A stretch of DNA of 9,144 nucleotides from Verrucomicrobiaceae bacterium (GTDB lineage Bacteria; Verrucomicrobiota; Verrucomicrobiia; Verrucomicrobiales; Verrucomicrobiaceae): assembly GCA_021151605.1 (NCBI GenBank), contig JAGKWZ010000294.1, positions 1 through 9,144 on the forward strand, written 5' to 3'. The first letter of the stretch is position 1. Each line of letters starts with the position of its first letter. A program made the position numbers and the translations under genes. Shown here piece by piece: positions 6,018-9,144 of the stretch. The notes under the pieces were generated by a model. That model saw nothing but the letters and a program-made list of their open reading frames with translations. It was not told the DNA's origin and did no database searches.

Positions 6018-8879
6018 ATGCGCCGCTTGATTCTGCTCGTTCTTCTTTCCATCCACGTCTGCGCTCAAACGCAGACGACCGGACCGCAAGAACTCCTCAG
6101 CCAGCACTGCTTCAAATGTCACGACGCCACCCAGGCCGAGGGTGATCTCGATCTCGAAGGCTTCGTCGCCAAGAAGCCTGGACTCGCCTCAGTCAGCACG
6201 CTGGAGGACATCATTGTGCGCCTTCAAGAGGGTGACATGCCGCCGAGAAAAGCCAAAAAGCAACCCACCGATGCCGAGCGCACGGCCATGATGGCCTGGG
6301 CTCAATCTCAGCTCGATGCGATGGCGGAGGCCAGCATGGACGAGCCGGGAATGGTAATCATCCCGCGTCTCACCCGGCACGAGTATCGAAACATCCTCCG
6401 CGACCTCACGGGCGGCATCGTTTTGAATGCAGGCCAGTATTTGCCCAACGAAGGCGGTGCCGGTGAAGGCTTCTCCAACGTCGGCGCGGCGCAGGGCATG
6501 GGCGTGGCGCAGTTCGAGAAATACCTGGAAGCCGCGAAAGGCGCTCTCAGCCATCTCCGCGTGTCGCCTCATGATGGACTGGTGTGGAGCACGGTGCCAC
6601 GCGAACCCGTGCACGATTCCAAAGCCGCCATCGCCGAAGCGGTGAATGATGTGATCAACTGGCATGTCGCCCAGCAGCAGAAATGGGGTGCGGAACATCG
6701 AGAGGCACTCGCTGAGATGTTTGGCAATGCGCACGCGGCGTATCTGGAGGCAGCGAAGCGTGGCACAGACACTCTTGTCTGTGAAGGGAAAGGAAAGACA
6801 AGAGTGTCTGTCTCACTCTCCAAGGTCGCCCTTGCCAAATGGCAGCGCATTCTCGCCCGTCCCTCGCCCGATTCACCGTTCGCCGATTGGGCAAAAGCCT
6901 GGCGTGCGCTGCCCGCCAATCTCACCGCCGAAAAGCTCCGCGCTGAATGTCTAGCCATCGCCACGGGGAAGCGTGGCGGCTCCACGGAGGTGAACGGCGC
7001 AGACTTCGCGCCGCCCTACGAGATCAGTTTTCACGAGGCCAAGGAAGAAGTGATCGAAGCTGCCAGCAAGCATGGTCACTGGCCCTTCCGCATTGATATT
7101 GGCGATGCGAAAGAGCTGTTTCTCATCGTCACCGATGCCGGAGATCGAGGCCGCGGTGAATACGCCGTCTGGCAACGCGGGCGCTTCGTTTTCAAAGACG
7201 GCAGCACCAAGCCCTGGCAGGACGCGGTGCAGCTCCTTGGTGCCAATAGCGGCACCCCCTTCGCGTTCGGTCTCGATGGAGAAGCTGAAATGAACCTCGG
7301 CGCGGATGCCGTCGGCGTGCGTCCACCCGGTGCTTTGAAGTTCGCCGTGCCGCAGGATGCTACGGTCTTCGAAGTGGACCTCACGCTCGATAAGAACCGA
7401 ACCAAGATCGCCAGCATCCAGGCGCTCGTTTTGAAGGAGAAACCGAAGTCTCAGAGCTACATCCCTGGCCGCTATGTCTTCGGCGGACGCAAACGCGAGG
7501 CCGACGCCAACCAAAAAGGCAACAAGGAGCGAGATCGCCTGCTGAGCCGTCGCAATGTCTCCGAGGCCAACCTCACCAAAGTGGGCCTCAATGCCGAGCG
7601 CAATGTCCTCGCCACCTGGACTCGCACCCCGCTCGAAACCATCGGCGGCCCATGGCCTGATCAAGTGGCGGACAAAGAGGAGCCGGACGCCCCCTATCAC
7701 TACACCGCCGCTCAAGTCCGCCAAAACGCCACGCCTGAGGATCTACGGGTGCTGCAAAGCCTCGAAGATCGTCTCTACGCCCTCACTCAGCCCAGCGATG
7801 AATCCAAAGCCATCTCATGGCTAAAACAGTTCGCCGAACGTGCCTGGAGCCGTCCGCTGCAGGAGTCTGAAGTCACCACGCTGACTCAACTTTACCGCGA
7901 TGCCAACAAACCCAGCATCAGCTTCGACAGCGCCATGAAAGCCCCGCTCCTGGCCGTGCTCATGTCGCCGCATTTCATCTACCCTAGAACGCAGAACCAA
8001 GAACCAGGAACCAAGAACAAAAAGCTCGCCTCCTTCCTCTGGGCCAGCCTTCCCGATCAAGAACTGCTTACCGCTGATCTAGCCAATCCCGCCACGCTCC
8101 GCGATCAAGTGCACCGCATGCTGCGTGATCCCCGCGCACGCTCACTCGCCACCGATTTCGCCGCTCAAGTCTGGCATTTCGAGGACTTCGAAAGCTTCAC
8201 CGGTCCTGACGAGAAACGCTTCCCCGAGTTCACCGCTCAGCGCCGCCGCGAGATGCTCGATGAAGTCATCACGGCTCTGAATCGTGTCTTCATGAACGAC
8301 GAACCCCTCACGCGGTTGCTCGCGGAAGACTGCCTCGCCACCCAGCCGCTGTTCTTGACCCAAACGTCCCTGCCTCTGCGCACCAGCCCCGTGCAGCGCG
8401 GAGCCTGGGTCGTCGAAACGCTCATCGGCCGCCGCATTCCACCACCACCGCCAAATGTGCCGCAGATCTCTGCCGACGAGAAAAACGAGGCCGGACTCAA
8501 CATTCAGCAACAACTCGCCAAACATCGCGCCGACGCCAACTGCGCCGCCTGCCATGCCAAAATCGATCCACCCGGCATCGCCCTGGAGAACTACGATCCC
8601 ATTGGCCGTTGGCGTGACACCGAGCGCGATGGCAGCCCCATCGTGAACACCGACCACCTCGCCGACGGCACCGAAATGCGCGGCGTCGCTGGTTTGAAAA
8701 AATGGTTACTGAGCCGCGAGGACGAGTTCACCAGCAACTTCCATCGTAAGCTCCTCGGCTACGCCCTGGGCCGCGCCGTCCTCCCCGGTGACAAACGCCT
8801 GCTGGAGCACATGAAATCGCACAAGACCTTCTCCGCCCTGGTGATCGAGATCGTCAGCAGCCCGCAGTGGAACCGATAG
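6018..8879 (+). CDS. DUF1592/DUF1588 dihaem-type cytochrome family protein
   Basis: The product has 953 residues with a signal peptide (MRRLILLVLLSIHVCAQ). Domains in order: PSCyt1-type haem site CFKCH (31-35) with D-L-D-L-E-G-F and GDMPP (72-76); DUF1587 (PRLTRHEYRNILRDLTG, 116-132); a variable middle; a carbohydrate-binding-like beta segment (about 335-475, DIGDAKELFLIVTDAGDRGRG); DUF1595 (FAERAWSRPLQESEV, 605-619); DUF1592 (about 636-765, LLAVLMSPHFIYP, FLWASLPDQELL); DUF1588 with a second haem-type motif CAACH (842-846) and KIDPPGIALENYDPIGRWR; and DUF1585 (FHRKLLGYALGRAVLPGD, 908-925). Two CxxCH motifs imply covalent haem c and a periplasmic redox role; the substrate is unknown. DUF1552 usually accompanies it, as here. 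Two foreign-looking stretches are encoded by repeats, residues 248-267 and 657-668. The latter has replaced part of the DUF1592 linker. The frame stays intact throughout. Confidence 0.94.
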   Translation: MRRLILLVLLSIHVCAQTQTTGPQELLSQHCFKCHDATQAEGDLDLEGFVAKKPGLASVSTLEDIIVRLQEGDMPPRKAKKQPTDAERTAMMAWAQSQLDAMAEASMDEPGMVIIPRLTRHEYRNILRDLTGGIVLNAGQYLPNEGGAGEGFSNVGAAQGMGVAQFEKYLEAAKGALSHLRVSPHDGLVWSTVPREPVHDSKAAIAEAVNDVINWHVAQQQKWGAEHREALAEMFGNAHAAYLEAAKRGTDTLVCEGKGKTRVSVSLSKVALAKWQRILARPSPDSPFADWAKAWRALPANLTAEKLRAECLAIATGKRGGSTEVNGADFAPPYEISFHEAKEEVIEAASKHGHWPFRIDIGDAKELFLIVTDAGDRGRGEYAVWQRGRFVFKDGSTKPWQDAVQLLGANSGTPFAFGLDGEAEMNLGADAVGVRPPGALKFAVPQDATVFEVDLTLDKNRTKIASIQALVLKEKPKSQSYIPGRYVFGGRKREADANQKGNKERDRLLSRRNVSEANLTKVGLNAERNVLATWTRTPLETIGGPWPDQVADKEEPDAPYHYTAAQVRQNATPEDLRVLQSLEDRLYALTQPSDESKAISWLKQFAERAWSRPLQESEVTTLTQLYRDANKPSISFDSAMKAPLLAVLMSPHFIYPRTQNQEPGTKNKKLASFLWASLPDQELLTADLANPATLRDQVHRMLRDPRARSLATDFAAQVWHFEDFESFTGPDEKRFPEFTAQRRREMLDEVITALNRVFMNDEPLTRLLAEDCLATQPLFLTQTSLPLRTSPVQRGAWVVETLIGRRIPPPPPNVPQISADEKNEAGLNIQQQLAKHRADANCAACHAKIDPPGIALENYDPIGRWRDTERDGSPIVNTDHLADGTEMRGVAGLKKWLLSREDEFTSNFHRKLLGYALGRAVLPGDKRLLEHMKSHKTFSALVIEIVSSPQWNR
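6760..6816. repeat. Nested inverted repeat, copy R3 (inside DUF1592 gene)
   Basis: Left arm 6760-6780 and right arm 6796-6816 pair over a core AGACACTCTTGTCT / AGACAAGAGTGTCT with a purine-rich 15-base centre. Outer edges are GTG and CAC, as in R1 and R2. It encodes residues 248-267 (RGTDTLVCEGKGKTRVSVSL) in frame, between DUF1587 and the binding-like domain. It introduces an extra Cys at 255. Its 57-bp length is a multiple of three. Confidence 0.9.
7987..8021. repeat. Five-unit 7-bp tandem array in the DUF1592 gene
   Basis: Five consecutive 7-mers read GAACGCA, GAACCAA, GAACCAG, GAACCAA, GAACAAA. They encode the low-complexity stretch RTQNQEPGTKNK (residues 657-668) between SPHFIYP and LASFLW. 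Because seven is not a multiple of three, any gain or loss of one unit would shift the frame of the C-terminal third, including the second haem motif. Confidence 0.88.
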
Positions 8880-8882
8880 CTT

Positions 8883-9144
8883 ATGAAGAAACTCCTCATC
8901 GCACTCATCACCATGCTTGGCTTCACCGATTGGGCTGAAGCCCAAGCAACGCTGCCCACCACACGCATTCACTGGATCGGCAGCGCCTGGATGAACTTCC
9001 ACGGCATCGCCAGCCAATGCAGCGAATCCCTGCAAGACCGCGCAGGCTTTGGGAAGATCGAGCACAGCCACGACCGCGTCTGGCCGCTGCATGCGCTCAT
9101 GGATGGCGGAAAGCGCAAGATGCAGCTCTACAGCAAAGAGCGCA
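8883..9144 (+). CDS. Exported protein, SGNH-like paralogue, 3' end missing
   Basis: The frame is open from the ATG at 8883 through the window end, 87 codons seen. A signal peptide is evident: MKKLLIALITMLGFTDWAEAQA, probably cut at AEAQA. The palindrome at 8930-8945 encodes the WAEAQ of that cleavage region. The mature start, TRIHWIGSAWMNFHGIASQCSESLQDRAGFGKIEHSHDRVWPLHALMDGGK, can be aligned by eye with VKLLFAGSSSMYWNDMPREVAKVVDGNIAGRIG of the SGNH-like protein at 1132-2037, so I suspect the same family. If so, the second Ser of the block I GSS is Ala here (GSA), leaving the nucleophile doubtful. The gap to the DUF1592 stop is 3 bp, so it belongs to the same transcription unit. The family call is tentative because most of the gene, including any Asp-His dyad, lies outside the window. 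Confidence 0.75.
   Translation, partial: MKKLLIALITMLGFTDWAEAQATLPTTRIHWIGSAWMNFHGIASQCSESLQDRAGFGKIEHSHDRVWPLHALMDGGKRKMQLYSKER
8930..8945. repeat. 16-bp palindrome family P, copy P4 (in a signal-peptide region)
   Basis: TTGGGCTGAAGCCCAA is identical to the copy at 2374-2389. It is read in frame across D-W-A-E-A-Q of the exported protein starting at 8883, at its probable signal-peptidase site. It is followed by GCAACGCT, as in the propeller-gene copy. Confidence 0.88.

Noticed and set aside
6888..6903. Possible further family P copy (TTGGGCAAAAGCCTGG)
   Set aside because: Only about 11 of 16 bases match and the arms do not pair fully; explained by the codons for DWAKAW.
1..9144. tRNA, rRNA, CRISPR array, transposase gene or phage module
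   Set aside because: None seen; repeats are dispersed or a single short tandem array without regular spacers, and no transposase motif occurs in any credible frame.

Overview
The window is about 60% GC and coding-dense, with every supported gene on the + strand. It looks like a Verrucomicrobiota genome, probably a Prosthecobacter or Verrucomicrobium relative; Planctomycetota is second choice. The reasons are the PSCyt1/DUF1587/DUF1592/DUF1588/DUF1585 haem protein next to a Tat-exported DUF1552 protein, the ECF sigma plus FecR-type membrane regulator pairing, near absence of clear Shine-Dalgarno sites, and short palindromic repeats scattered inside and between genes. The assignment rests on recognised families, not on a marker gene.

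Layout. (1) Positions 2-1135: 3' part of an ankyrin-repeat protein. It overlaps by ATGA a secreted SGNH-like hydrolase (1132-2037). (2) Positions 2033-2402: a junction with a 63-bp nested inverted repeat whose edge carries the hydrolase stop codon, a truncated ECF sigma factor (2132-2320, judged a pseudogene), and two palindromes where the rest of the sigma gene would be expected. (3) Positions 2403-8879: a tightly packed run of FecR-domain membrane protein, Tat-signal DUF1552 protein (ATGA overlap), secreted seven-motif beta-propeller protein (22-bp gap) and a 953-residue dihaem-type DUF1592 protein (12-bp gap). (4) Positions 8883-9144: 5' part of another exported protein, 3 bp downstream, cut by the window end and resembling the first SGNH-like protein.

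How the genes may work together (inference): the FecR protein would have partnered the now broken sigma factor. The exported DUF1552, propeller and DUF1592 proteins probably form one envelope system of unknown substrate, with the ankyrin and SGNH-like proteins as accessory members.

The most striking non-gene signal is repeat invasion. Three copies of a nested inverted repeat (one intergenic, two in frame inside genes), a second 16-bp palindrome family (two copies within signal-peptide regions, one inside DUF1552, one pair between genes), and a five-unit 7-bp tandem array inside DUF1592 all appear to have been absorbed into coding sequence without breaking the reading frames.
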